From assembly GCF_001949145.1 (NCBI RefSeq), contig NW_019091362.1, forward strand, positions 5,527,766-5,555,027: DNA of 27,262 nt, written 5' to 3'. Below, piece after piece: positions 10,674-27,262 of this stretch. Positions within the stretch are counted from its first letter, which is position 1; each line of letters begins with the position of its first letter. Under the pieces are notes generated by a model. That model was given only the letters and a program-made list of their open reading frames with translations, made no database searches and was not told where the DNA came from. A program made the position numbers and the translations under genes. The stretch comes from Acanthaster planci (Eukaryota > Echinodermata > Asteroidea > Valvatida > Acanthasteridae).

Positions 10674-11679
10674 GACTGCCAACCAGCTAATTGCCCTGGC
10701 AAATTCAGAGGTCAAATGGGAAGTCTTTATGGGGGGGCACTGTCATAGAGCTGCCAATTACACTAAAGTGTGAGCTCAATGAGAAAATGCAGGTTACCTG
10801 CCACGGTGTTACATGGAGGGTATTACTAGAAACTTGTTTTCTGCTCCTTTTTGCGTAGCCTAAATATCCAAGCACTATTTGGGCTCTGCACTGGTAAATT
10901 GAGAGGTTATGGGCTAGAACCCTGATTAAGTACGCCTCTGGTTTTGGTATTTCTCGCAAAGCCTGAACAACGTTAAAGAGCTTCATCACATGTCTGTGAA
11001 GGGCAAAGACTCGGGTCAGAACATGCATAACCTGTAAATTCCAATAGCCACAGTAAAAATCGGTGCACTTTGGGGTTTTTTCCCTCTGTAATTTATATCA
11101 CAGTATAATGGTTCTATACCAAACAGTTTCATGGCTTTCTACTGAATAGATACTGCTATGCAATCAATGATTTCACTGACTCCACACTTTTTACAAATGA
11201 TTCTTAGAGAAATAAAGTCAATAAAACCTAGGGGATTCAACCAATACTGAGCTCAGAAATGTCATCAGGGGGGATTTTCTACACATTCCAATTACCATTC
11301 TCCATATATACGTTTCCTACTATTTCATGAAATAAAATCTACTGTATTACAAATGTCTGTTATTCCTCATGTTGATGCAGAATGTTTTAGATTTTCACTT
11401 CCTCCTCTTGCCATTACAGGTAATCACATGAATAATTGTGAATAAGGAGCCAGTGATTTGCTCAAGAGCAGGTACTTTTCCATTCCAGTACATGTTTGAG
11501 CTTCCAATATTTAGAACTGGTTATCAAATTGTTCCAACCTTCTAAGTTTCACTTCCTGGAACATACTTGGCTGCAAAGAAATAGAAGCTTGTTCTTCAAC
11601 GCTGCATCTGGCCTAAATATATGCACATTACATCAAGATAACAGCCTTCGGAGCCCATCCAGAGCTGGCAATGTGTGGT

Positions 11680-18906
<7,227 letters not shown>

Positions 18907-18917
<11 letters not shown>

Positions 18918-18989
18918 TGCACATCACAGGTCAGGTACAGCAGTGCAAGACAACCAGTTGGAACATCACCATAATCACATGCCACGAAA
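18907..18989 (-). promoter_or_regulatory. BECN1: BECN1 leader with three short upstream ORFs
   Basis: On the - strand before the BECN1 ATG (18917) are three upstream starts. These are ATG-TGA (start-stop, 18980-18975), a 13-codon ORF (18972-18931), and ATGTGCAATGTCAAATAG at 18924-18907, which overlaps the main start in another frame. A good acceptor (TTTGATTTTGTTATAG) ends at 18990, so this leader probably belongs to the same exon as the start codon and a non-coding exon lies further upstream. Confidence 0.5.
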
Positions 18990-20511
18990 CTATAACAAAA
19001 TCAAAGAGGTCAATTATGCCAAGATTAATTAATAAGAAATTAGACATGCAAAACTATCAGAAGGCAAGGGGGGAAGAATGACCCAAATTTGTGGAGCAGG
19101 TATGTGTGACATTTAACATTCACATTCGACTGTACATACTCCAAGGTCAATTCCAGTACATCAGTGCAAATTTGTGATTTTCTTGTCGCACGATTTTCAT
19201 TATATGCTTAGGAAAATAATGTTGCACCTGTTTGCCTCATAAACGATGATGTTGAAAAATTCAGTCTTTTATGATAATATACATGTACATGCATATCTCA
19301 AAATTCACAACTGATCAGAATGCAGTCTTTTAATTCCACTGTTGTCAACTGAGGCAAAGTTACAGATTTTCTGTGTCGGAAAGTAAAAATTTTTAATTAT
19401 TCAGAGGTTACTTTTTAAAAATTGTTCCACTGCATTCTGTGACAAAAACAGGCACGGCGTAACAAGTGTTTTTGTTGCTTTGGATACCAGATCCAATAAT
19501 TTTGACTACGCTCCTTAAGATTATGTATAGAGATGGCAGGGAAATCTGTGACTTATGCAGATGTGCACAGATCATCGAGGGATTTATAGGTCAGTATGGT
19601 AGGAAAAAGCTCATTCTTTGCCGATAATGTAGGTTACACTCTACAAAATACACATGTGCCCGGTAGTTTCATATAGGTTCCCTATTATTATAAATTTTTT
19701 AGGGGAAGATTTGATCAAGAAAGTGCAAATGGAGGTTTTCTCTGGTACAATTGCAGGGCACCGTTAAATATGCCATTGCGTACGGATACTGCATGAGTAA
19801 TTTTGTATAATCAGGTGATAATGGAAGGAAGGCATTGTGGGAAGGCAAAAGGTTCAATGTTTGCTCCTTTTTCCTTCCCACAACTGTGCAAATCACCCAT
19901 GCAGTATTTGCAATAAGGCTTATCAAACGTCAGGAATCAGTAAGGCCTACTGCCAAGCCTACAGTGTGACAGTAGTGCCTTATCTAGCATGTCTAGTGAC
20001 TGTTCAGGAAGTAGCCTACAATCCTGGACAAATCTCGTTGGAACATGCCTCCCTCCTCACCCCCTGTCAATGTTGTCTCTCATTGGGTAAGCTGGGCCGA
20101 ATCTTGGCCCAATAAATGACCGCAACATTGAATGGGGGAGAGGGGGATCTTTTCACTGCGCTTGCCACAAGGTGTTCCAACTACATGTACATGTAAGAAC
20201 TACATAAACGTAACATGTATTTTGTCATGTTTGTCCGAGATGCTAGTCCTACACCCAAGCATGCATTGCCAAAACTTAACACTGTGCTACTTTACTAGGC
20301 CTAGTAAATGGAAAAAGGATAAGCAAAGAAAGCAAACCATTCAAAGAAAATAATTTCAAAAGTATTTTAAATAGGGCCTACCAAAGTAATGTCCATACGA
20401 GAACCGATGAAACGCAAAGAGCAGAACTAGTCATGAACATGTACAGTCTAAGAACTAGATGTACATGTACGTATTAAAGCTACATACACTGAGTAATCGA
20501 AATAAAGAAAA

Positions 20512-20525
20512 GCGCCACCAAGTGG
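20512..20525 (-). promoter_or_regulatory. CTCF-like motif
   Basis: The - strand sequence CCACTTGGTGGCGC fits the bilaterian CTCF core CCASYAGRKGGCRS at 13 of 14 positions. It is a single short match, so chance is a real possibility. Confidence 0.2.
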
Positions 20526-22265
20526 TACATAAAAGCCATGTACACACTGGATGAATTATTTTACTGTACGGTAGTTGGCTCTGGCTAGTTTCCGGCGGTT
20601 CGGCTTTGGAAGGGCTTTGCGACCACCAGTGAACCCCTTCCCACGGGAAAATGAAAAAGAAAGGGGTAAAAAGAGCTTCCACAAAGTTTCTTATACCTGC
20701 ACGTCAATTACTGGATTTATACCTTTTCCATTTCTTCCAGATCTCACTGTTGTAATAATCTTGATTACGCGCTCCCTCTCGGCAAACTTTGAAAAAGACT
20801 AATAGGACTCACTAGGAGATTTTCATTCACTTCTGTAACACATTTTTACACCTGGACCTATGAAAAGAACTCACATGGCAAAATAAACTTGAAACTGAGC
20901 TTAAATTTATCAATCTAAGTAACGTACATCGTGGAATGCGACCTGCCTAAATTCTTATTTATTTGGAGGGCAGCAACAGATTTTTTTTTAATAATGAAGA
21001 CTCCCCCCCCCATAATTTTTTCTTCTTGGAAGGTCTAGAAAGATCCATTGGATTCAGTTAATTCGATTTCGTCTATGATCCTTGCTAATTTAAGCTTTCA
21101 GCAAGTTGTATTATTTCACGTCACCTGGAAAAGTGATTATATAAAATTAATAGCTGTAAAGTCTTGCTGTTAAATTTCTGCTAATTACAATTAATATCTT
21201 TTCCAAGTGAGCTGGCGGGCAGATATGCACGCAACACTGAATCCCATACACTTTCTTTGCCGATATTGTCCAAAAGCATATTATGCTTTTTATCTTGTTT
21301 AGTCCAATTTTGGTGGACCCCCCTAACGTACACGCACTTCGACTTTCACTTAACTTAACTTTCCTCTCACAGCATAAAACTTTTTCATTGAAAAACTCAA
21401 AACTCATATCTGGTTAAATACTGGCAGTATAATCCTCATGATACATGGTACGGTGTTGACACTTGGTGAGCAATTTTTTCCGAAATCCAAAAATGTCAGC
21501 GTCAGGAAATAGGGCTCGAATTCAGGGGAGTGTTCCCTGTAACATGGCGCACTCAGAAAATCCCACATAAACATTTTCAAAATTCTTTAAAGTTGATAAA
21601 TCCTTTTAAAGCATCATTCCTTCTGCTCACCTACCCATCAACAAGCGTGTCAGAAAATTATTTTCACATTTTTGAGCTCATTCTAAAGGCGTTCATTTTG
21701 TGCGTCAGAAAAAATTCGGAAAATCGGGTAAAACTATAATTTCATCAGAACTTTTTAGCAGACACACAAAATTGAAATTTATGGATCAGAATAATAGGCG
21801 TTTGAACTTTTGCCGATTGTGAAATTTTAGGTAAAAATATTGCTCCGGTAAGACACAAGGTGCTAAAAATGAAAGCGCGCCACGTACTTAGAGGTGGCGT
21901 CACGTTAGGCCTCGGGTACACTATGGGCCTACAGCGACTCAGTTTTCCAGCTTTTTTCCACATATGTGTTGGTTAGTGTTATAAAAATCCAATAGCGTAT
22001 AGTAGATACTGGAATGTCCGTTTTAAGAGTCAAAGTCCAAAAGTTCACTCCATTGAAATACGCAAGCTTGGCCGACACCCCTAAAGCGCGAACATGGTCG
22101 CAAAATAACACCATGCATTATGTCGAACTGCCAGTGTAAATCCAAACTTTGCAACAGATGCATTCAACATGTCTGCAGATTTTTTGTTTCAATTTCAATA
22201 AGATTTGGTCACTGGGTATAGCCGATCAAAATAACGTTCGTGAATGCAGTCCTCTGGGGTGGGAA

Positions 22266-22531
22266 CAAGGGTGGATCCAGGATTTTTCCAAAGGGGGGGG
22301 GTGTGAACTAGGGTTTTCCAAAAGAGAGAGGCCTGAACTACAGCAGCAACGGTAAAATGCCTGCGAGTGCTTAAGTGCCCTGGGACATTTTGGATTCTAG
22401 GAGCTCTGTGGTTCAATTTCAGGCATCATGACCCCCTCTTTTTCTTCTCCCTCCCCTTTTTCTTCTATTCATTAACTTATTGGGTGAAAAAGGGGGCCTT
22501 CGCGCCCCCCACGCCCCCCCATCCGCCCCTG
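22266..22531. mobile_element. hAT-like MITE with CAGGGGCGGAT-type ends
   Basis: The left end CAAGGGTGGATCCAGG and the reverse complement of the right end (CAGGGGCGGATGGGGG) form imperfect inverted repeats of the CAGGGGCGGATCC kind seen in many hAT-derived MITEs. A G-run follows the left end and C-runs precede the right end. The 266-base interior is non-coding. An exact 8-bp target duplication is not visible. Confidence 0.55.
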
Positions 22532-23622
22532 GGGAGGCAGCATTGTCATTGACTCGAGTCACATTTAGGGGGACTTTTTGGACTCCATCAGTCACTGCGA
22601 GTACAAGACTCGACTCGAGTGACAGCCACTCTGATAAGACTTGAGTCATACCAGTTTCTGTTCTTCCTTCATGGAAAAACAAACACACAAATGCGGCAGC
22701 TAGATTTCCACCTCCTTTGGCATCATTCTTGAGACTTTCAAGTTAATTTTACGATAGGCCTACTTAGTTAAACATCAGCATCTGTTTGTTATTTTAAACA
22801 TAGTTGGCCAATATTCAAAACGGTTACTGTTGATTTCACTTTCAGTTATACAGATTTTGGATGACGAAAAGTTCGAAGAGCTGAAGTGTACCAGATTTGG
22901 AAACTCCGGCGTATGATGATTGGCTCTTTTCCCCCATTCCGATACAGACAGAACATTCAACACAAAATAAGAGCCAGTTATGATTTTGGCCCATCTCACG
23001 TACAGCCGGGGGATTAAGCCCCCCCCCCCCCACCGTGCTTTGCCTCCATCACTCGATTTTTTTTTTAAACTTGGTATGCTTATAATGACATTTCCTGTTA
23101 TTACAAATGTGAAGTTTGAAGTCATTGCACACAATGCTTTTGTTGTTACGGTCAATACTACATGCATGCCATCCTTGGCGTGTGCTGAGCACCGTAATGC
23201 AAGAACTAGCGTACATTTTGGCTGAACCGTCTCAGACACTGCACCGTGTGCTGCACTAACGGTACGTTCGATTTCCCATAACTGGTGTCAAAATGACCGC
23301 AAAGAGTTGTTCTGAAAACTCCTAAAGTCAACTCCATATAATGTACAAAAGTCTTGTGTTATACCCACAACTAATGGACCTCACCACTTGTGCTATATAC
23401 ACAAGTGCATGCCATTTGAATGAGTTTTCTTAAAGTGGCCTCCTGAGTAAGTAAACGCATCTCCATTTTTTTTTCTTTCGGTGTGTGTTTTCTTTGGGGC
23501 AAGCCAATGATTAAAATCGGGACTGAAGCCCCTCTCACTTTTCCAGCCTACGGACTAATGATTATCTAATAGGGATCGTGATAACCAATTATGGCCACCG
23601 AGCACTTTTTATGTCAACTTAC

Positions 23623-23790
23623 TTGTTTCGCCACTATCGTAATGTGACACTTAACACCAACAGAGGGCGCTCGAAAACATCCGTACTGCATTAGCACTAC
23701 ATGCATACACGGTACCGTTCGCAGCTCGCGTGAAATGTTTGCTGTCGTCAGGTCACGTTTCTTCTGTAGATTTGGTGAGTGCAGACGTAC
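23623..23790 (-). promoter_or_regulatory. Possible distal BECN1 promoter and non-coding first exon
   Basis: This is a local CpG-rich patch (CAGCTCGCGTGAAAT, GTCGTCAGGTCACG, GTACGGAAACTCCG) in AT-rich surroundings. On the - strand it ends in CGAAACAA followed by a strong donor GTAAGTT at 23622. Human BECN1 also has a non-coding first exon, so it could splice to the acceptor at 18990. On the + strand the same patch has a donor-like TTTGGTGAGTG near 23774, so its direction is uncertain. Confidence 0.2.
23657..23670 (+). promoter_or_regulatory. CTCF-like motif
   Basis: CCAACAGAGGGCGC fits CCASYAGRKGGCRS at 13 of 14 positions and lies within the CpG-rich patch at 23623-23790. AGAGGGCGCT is also common in invertebrate repeats, so the call is weak. 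Confidence 0.25.
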
Positions 23791-23997
23791 GGAAACTCCG
23801 TGACAAACTTGTAAATTTGTCGTTCTTTTCTTCTTCTTTATTTTAACGTACTGAATAGAACTGTATAGCAACATTTTATGAGCAGTCAAATGTGACTGAG
23901 GGGCGGTACTCGTAACTTTTGTACTTTGGCCTGCACTTTAGGACTAGTTAGTCTAGTAGGCGTATCAGTGGTAGGAATATAGGCCTACTGTAAATAG

Positions 23998-24331
23998 TAA
24001 GGGCTGGTTCATGCTCGCTGGGTTTGCACGCACGCAGGGCGTAATGTGAACGCTGCATTGGACGTTTATACTTTTATGTTTGCTCAAGTCTCGGCTGCGT
24101 GTGCTTATCCGAGAAAAGTTAAAAATTGTTTAATTTGTCTGAATATGCATACATTTGGTGCATAGGCCTACACACTATCCATTATTTTCACAAACTGCGT
24201 ACAAAACTACAAGGGCATGTATTTTCATTACGCACTGCGCTTTTCTTCACGCACTGCAGACACCTCAAACTAGACCTTCGCGCTGCGTACACCGTGAATA
24301 CGCACTACGCAGCAAGTGTGAACCGGCCTTA
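23998..24331. mobile_element. MITE-like element with TAAGGSCYGGTTCAYRC inverted ends
   Basis: The left end TAAGGGCTGGTTCATGCTCG and the reverse complement of the right end, TAAGGCCGGTTCACACTTGC, are imperfect inverted repeats. The 334-base body is non-coding. It is full of short related words on both strands (ACGCACTGCGC, ACGCACTGCAG, GCGCTGCGTAC, ACGCACTACGC), as in subterminal repeats bound by a transposase. A TA flanks each side, but this could be chance. Confidence 0.6.
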
Positions 24332-24620
24332 ACCATGCTAACGTCATGATCATACTCAGGCTGCATTTTCTGGTACCGTACATGTACCATGCATGTGTAC
24401 CCAGTCATACTATTTAACCTCAACAAGTGTCATACGTGTTATAAACACACACAAGAAGCATCAACAAAGCGAACCAACAACTTGAAAATACCCTCTACAG
24501 ATTTAAAGTGGTTTTATTATATTTAAGAGACTGTAACTCTTGCCACTTCATAACAGAAACACCAAATAATTTTGCTTCCAGATTCTCGCAGGAAAACGAA
24601 AATCTTTTGCGATGTATGGG

Positions 24621-24706
24621 GGCCGCCATCTTTCGCTCCTCTGCCGTCTATGCGAAAACAAGATGGCGGCCAGTCGAACCATGGAGGAATACTCCATGGT
24701 CGGACT
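24621..24706. promoter_or_regulatory. Inverted YY1-type motifs and nested hairpin, candidate divergent promoter
   Basis: GGCCGCCATCTT at 24621-24632 is mirrored by AAGATGGCGGCC at 24660-24671. AAGATGGCGGC is the YY1 motif found at start sites of many TATA-less animal promoters. Directly beside it, CCATGGAG GAATA CTCCATGG (24679-24699) forms a second hairpin, extended by AGTC and GACT outside it. Each YY1 motif supplies an ATG reading outward (frames of about 35 and 44 codons), but neither product is recognisable. Confidence 0.35.
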
Positions 24707-24850
24707 GCACAAACAGGCCCAACTTTGTCACTCATATTTCAGCACTCAATCATTTCAGACAGATATAGTATAATACATTGAATTTGATATGTAGAATCCT
24801 AATTAACATTTTATACAAAAAATCTTTGCATAAATATGCTTGAAAAACTT

Positions 24851-24890
24851 GTTGATGCTTTGTTGACGCTCGTTGACGCTTGTTGACGCT
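24851..24890. repeat. Short tandem repeat, about 10-bp unit GTTGACGCTT
   Basis: Four consecutive units, GTTGATGCT followed by three of GTTGACGCT, are spaced 10 or 11 bases apart. Confidence 0.8.
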
Positions 24891-25104
24891 AAATAGCTTG
24901 ACCCTGTTTACCCCAGTGGTCCAGACACCTCGCAGTCGTGACATGCTCTGGTATTTCCAAGTGGTACAATGTACATGTACCTCCATGGTCCTGATGGTTT
25001 TGGAATACGAACGTCTGTGACCATGGTGACAGTATAGTGGCCACGTCCCTAATTTTTCATAAGAAATAAACTTCTCATAAGAAATAAATTATGCAAGAAA
25101 CATC

Positions 25105-25484
25105 ATGGACTTGGAAAGAATACAGAGACAAGCAGCTCGATTCTGTAAAAATAACTAGTACAGTCAGACAGTAGATAACCAGCAACAGTCACTACTACCT
25201 CAAGACCTCAGTTGGGAACCTCTAGAAATCAGACAAAAAGCCAGAAGACTTAGTATACTCTACAAAATAGTCAACAACCTAGTCAATCTTCCAGTTACAA
25301 CCACCATTCAGCAATCTAGTAGACCCTATAGAAAACACAACAAGCAATACCATGGAGCAGTGTTCCAAAACAGTTTCTTTCCATCAACTACATGTAAGTG
25401 TAATTCAAGGACTGGAATGCATTGCCCTCAAACGTGGTCAACTGCTAATCCCTTGAAACATTCAAGGCCAGTATTATTGACTAC
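25105..25484 (+). pseudogene. Degraded 3' end of a non-LTR retrotransposon reverse transcriptase ORF
   Basis: The conceptual translation MDLERIQRQAARFCKNN, stop, then LPQDLSWEPLEIRQKARRLS and ILYKIVNNLVNLP is the C-terminal tail after the RT domain in LINE-type (CR1/L2/jockey-like) elements. There the pattern is LERIQRRAARF, then LxWPxLxxRR, then YKIVNNLV. After about 25404 the match continues in another frame as DWNALPSNVVNC, stop, SLETFKASIIDY. In-frame stops and a frameshift show it is dead. The RT catalytic core and the endonuclease are absent, as expected for a fragment. Confidence 0.8.
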
Positions 25485-25556
25485 AGTACATGTACCGGTA
25501 TTTGACAGAGTACATGTAGATATTCCCATGCACACGCCCCTCGCAAGCTGGTGTGA

Positions 25557-25814
25557 TGTGTCCAGGGGGACATTAGTTGCCAGCTGGCGATTCCAGAAGT
25601 CTGTGAAATACGGGACGGGGTCACCCCATTTATCAGAAGCTTTGTGTCCAACTCCAAGCCAAGTGACTGGCAAATGCCTCATCTGGACCAGTTTACCTTG
25701 ACTTTGTTTACCTTGACTTCCTTCCTTCATGCCTTGACCAAGGAGCATGCCATTTCATCAGATGTTGTTTTGAGTGAGGCAGTGACTGTTTCGCTGGCTA
25801 AAGATTTAGCTTAA
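25557..25814 (+). other. Unassigned open frame without an early ATG
   Basis: An open frame of 85 codons runs from just after a TGA to a TAA at 25812. It has protein-like composition (for example GVTPFIRSFVSNSKPSDW and ALTKEHAISSDVVLSEA). A 15-base tandem duplication at 25691-25720 repeats FTLT. It directly follows the dead retrotransposon. It could be a terminal exon or chance; I do not recognise it. Confidence 0.12.
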
Positions 25815-25819
25815 CCATC

Positions 25820-26068
25820 ATGTACACATGTATGATGTAGAGTGTACATTTTGCCTGCTAGGCTACATGTACATGTATATGTAGACAGTACCCTCTTTTA
25901 GTTTCAGTCTGTGTGTGCATACGTGTATATACATGTATATATATGCATGTACATGTATGCTCAAGAAAGAATTCCACATGTACATGTAAGTGAGGATATG
26001 GAAAAATATTAAAGTTCAGCCCTACCAGTAGTTAAATTTAGCCGGCGATGTCTAAAATACATGTACAG
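25820..26068. repeat. Cluster of ACATGTAC palindromic words
   Basis: Repeated TACATGTACATGTA and related words occur at about 25820, 25864, 25930, 25955, 25977 and 26060. They are interspersed with TATATA and do not form one perfect array. Confidence 0.7.
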
Positions 26069-26258
26069 TATGTGCGTATACATTGCCGTTTTGTAAAGTG
26101 AATTGCACATAAGGCCAAGTAATTATTTAACCCGAGTTTCTTAAACTTGTGCTGAATGTTTTTAAAAGCAGCTTCAACAATCTTTTTCTTATCTTTGCGA
26201 AATGATAGAAATTGTAGCGGTTGAATAACAAATCTCAAAGGAGGACTTGGTCCTGTTA

Positions 26259-26596
26259 GTCTTGGTCAAGACGTTGTGTTTTAATATATGAGAGGGCACT
26301 CACAAGACGAACAGCTGGAACGCACAAACCACAACTAGCCACGCCAGCAACAGCGTCTTGGGAAGTTGGTCAAATCTATACATGTATATGGGCATGCATG
26401 AACAGAAAATGGGAAGCGTAAGTAATGCATCCATGGTGAGTTCTCCCTTCCCCCCATTTTTGGGGCAAGATTTGACCAACTTCCCAAGACGTTGCTGCTG
26501 GTGTGGCTAGTTGTGGTTCGTGCATTCCAGCTGTTCGTCTTGTGAGTGCCCTCTGGCATACATGTATCGACAACACAACAACGTCTTGACCAAGAC
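26259..26596. mobile_element. Large inverted-repeat (foldback/MITE-like) element
   Basis: The left arm 26259-26377 and right arm 26468-26596 are inverted copies. They share blocks such as GGGCACTCACAAGACGAACA, CCACAACTAGCCAC and TCTTGGGAAGTTGGTCAAAT. The arms differ by scattered substitutions and a roughly 10-base length difference near the outer ends. The outer tips GTCTTGGTCAAGAC are themselves near-palindromic. The 90-base centre is non-coding and includes a C-run. Open frames across it are artefacts of the palindrome. Confidence 0.88.
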
Positions 26597-27262
26597 GATC
26601 AATACCACTGATACCGATATGGGGCTTGGGCCACCACCAGCCTAAAGGGAGAGTAAACCACACCATCTTTATTTTGAATCATGTACTACATGTACTGTAT
26701 GACAATCTTGATCTGACAACTTTGTTGATGTATTTCAAGTCTGAATGCATATTTGACAGATAAATTTCATTAGTACGGGTACAAAGCCTGCAATGTAGAG
26801 GTACAGTTTACATGATGTACATGTACATGATTTACAGTACTGTAATTGGGTCCATAAGAAAATCTGTGACTACAACCTGTTTATTGTACCATTGTACATG
26901 TACATGTACCTCCCACAGCCAGCCTACAGGTAAACATATACCACACATGTACCTACTTGTAGGCCTTTAGTCCAGTCCATTTACGACCAGAAAGGCCCCC
27001 ACCTAGAACAAATTGTAATGAAATTTATTTTCACAATGTCACACATATAAAAATTCACACAGTCTGGCATGTCTGGGACATGTAGGTTTCGATTCATAAG
27101 GGAGATTCAAATGTTTGCCTCTTTGGGGAGGCATCCACAAAAATAAAGTTGAAAGTGTTCACGACTTTTGTGTCCATTTTTTGGTTTTATATTTTTTTTC
27201 TTTTCTGTTTTCTTTTTGTACATGTATGTTTAACCCTAACCTTCCCTAACCACACAGAATTC
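26597..27262. other. Intergenic right end, no gene recognised
   Basis: This AT-rich sequence contains a second ACATGTAC cluster. AATAAAG near 27140 is followed by TG-rich sequence (GTGTTCACGACTTTTGTGTCC), which would suit a poly(A) site, but no upstream coding exon is recognised. The window ends in GAATTC. Confidence 0.5.
26813..26957. repeat. Second cluster of ACATGTAC palindromic words
   Basis: ATGTACATGTACATGA at about 26816, TGTACATGTACATGTACC at about 26893 and ACATGTACC at about 26945 form a loose cluster. Confidence 0.7.

Larger units (their letters stand above)
8603..11679. other. Convergent intergenic region: MED1 and BECN1 3' UTRs
   Basis: This is 3.1 kb between the MED1 stop (+ strand) and the BECN1 stop (- strand). 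It is AT-rich with no supported gene and carries several AATAAA signals on the + strand (9183, 9360, 10618, 10668, 11211). A short ACATGTACATGTAC run lies near 8830. Both genes' 3' UTRs must lie here; which signals are used cannot be told from sequence. Confidence 0.75.
18990..23600. other. BECN1 upstream region or first intron, no gene recognised
   Basis: This stretch is AT-rich with scattered ACATGTAC palindromes (about 19280, 20180, 20460), TAGGCCTA-type words, and homopolymer runs of G or C near 21003, 22295 and 23018. A MITE-like element lies at 22266-22531. I see no conserved open frame. If the leader acceptor at 18990 is real, much of this is the first intron of BECN1. Confidence 0.6.
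24332..25104. other. Intergenic, no gene recognised
   Basis: Apart from the YY1-type hairpin and the short tandem repeat listed separately, this is AT-rich sequence. It contains ACATGTAC words (about 24378 and 24970) and a near duplication of CATAAGAAATAAA at about 25060-25090. Confidence 0.6.

Noticed and set aside
20572-20802. Open frames on both strands in a GC-richer patch (basic, for example GFTGGRKALPKPNRRK on the - strand)
   Set aside because: No family recognised, no convincing splice sites at both ends, and competing frames on both strands. Not enough to call a gene.
24664-24772. ATG in AAGATGGCGGC followed by about 35 codons (MAASRTMEEYSMVGLH), as a gene start
   Set aside because: The frame closes quickly, no clear donor or following exon was found, and most of it lies in the hairpin. 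Kept only as a promoter-like motif.
26335-26666. - strand open frames across the large inverted repeat
   Set aside because: They cross both arms of the palindrome, have repeat-derived composition and no homology.
27230-27252. TAACCCTAACC resembling a telomere repeat, followed by a terminal GAATTC
   Set aside because: Only two imperfect TTAGGG-type copies, not an array. The terminal EcoRI-type hexamer may mark a clone or window edge but carries no biology.

Overview
This window is nuclear DNA from an animal, most likely a marine invertebrate deuterostome. My best guess is an echinoderm or close relative, held with low to moderate confidence. The evidence is GT-AG introns, two vertebrate-like genes, many TAGGCCTA and ACATGTAC(ATGTAC) words, and abundant short non-autonomous transposons. 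No bacterial, organellar or CRISPR-like features were seen.

Two genes account for nearly all supportable coding sequence, and they point at each other. On the + strand, 242-8602 holds the 3' part of MED1, the nuclear-receptor-binding subunit of Mediator. Four small exons encode the end of the folded Med1 domain. One 5.7-kb terminal exon encodes a Ser/Pro/Lys-rich disordered tail of about 1,896 residues. The 5' exons lie beyond the left edge. On the - strand, 18917 down to 11680 holds a complete 11-coding-exon BECN1 (Beclin 1/Atg6), 444 codons plus stop, reconstructed with consistent intron phases throughout. It has the N-terminal CxxC, a BH3-like segment, a second CxxC, the coiled coil and the evolutionarily conserved (BARA) domain.

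The 3.1 kb between the two stop codons (8602 and 11680) holds the 3' UTRs. AATAAA signals on opposite strands face each other at 10602-10623, so the two transcripts may end at, or overlap around, one shared site. The genes have unrelated jobs, transcriptional coactivation and autophagy/PI3K-complex assembly. Both human orthologues are on chromosome 17q, so their adjacency here may be a relic of ancient linkage.

The right-hand 8.3 kb (18918-27262) contains the BECN1 upstream region and no gene I can support. It holds a BECN1 leader with several short upstream ORFs, a possible distal non-coding first exon near 23.6-23.8 kb, and a pair of inverted YY1-type motifs at 24.6 kb. It also holds a dead non-LTR retrotransposon 3' end, MITE-like elements, a large inverted repeat at 26.3-26.6 kb, and clusters of the palindromic word ACATGTAC. 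A 79-bp-arm foldback element sits in the last BECN1 intron, 29 bases from the acceptor of the final exon.

The most notable points are the loss of the BH3 Gly-Asp pair in Beclin 1, the hairpin beside the last BECN1 splice acceptor, the stacked upstream ORFs before the BECN1 start, and the enlarged MED1 tail with a third LXXLL motif and an 11-unit SPK hexapeptide array. Family assignments rest on comparison with sequences I remember; no search was run.
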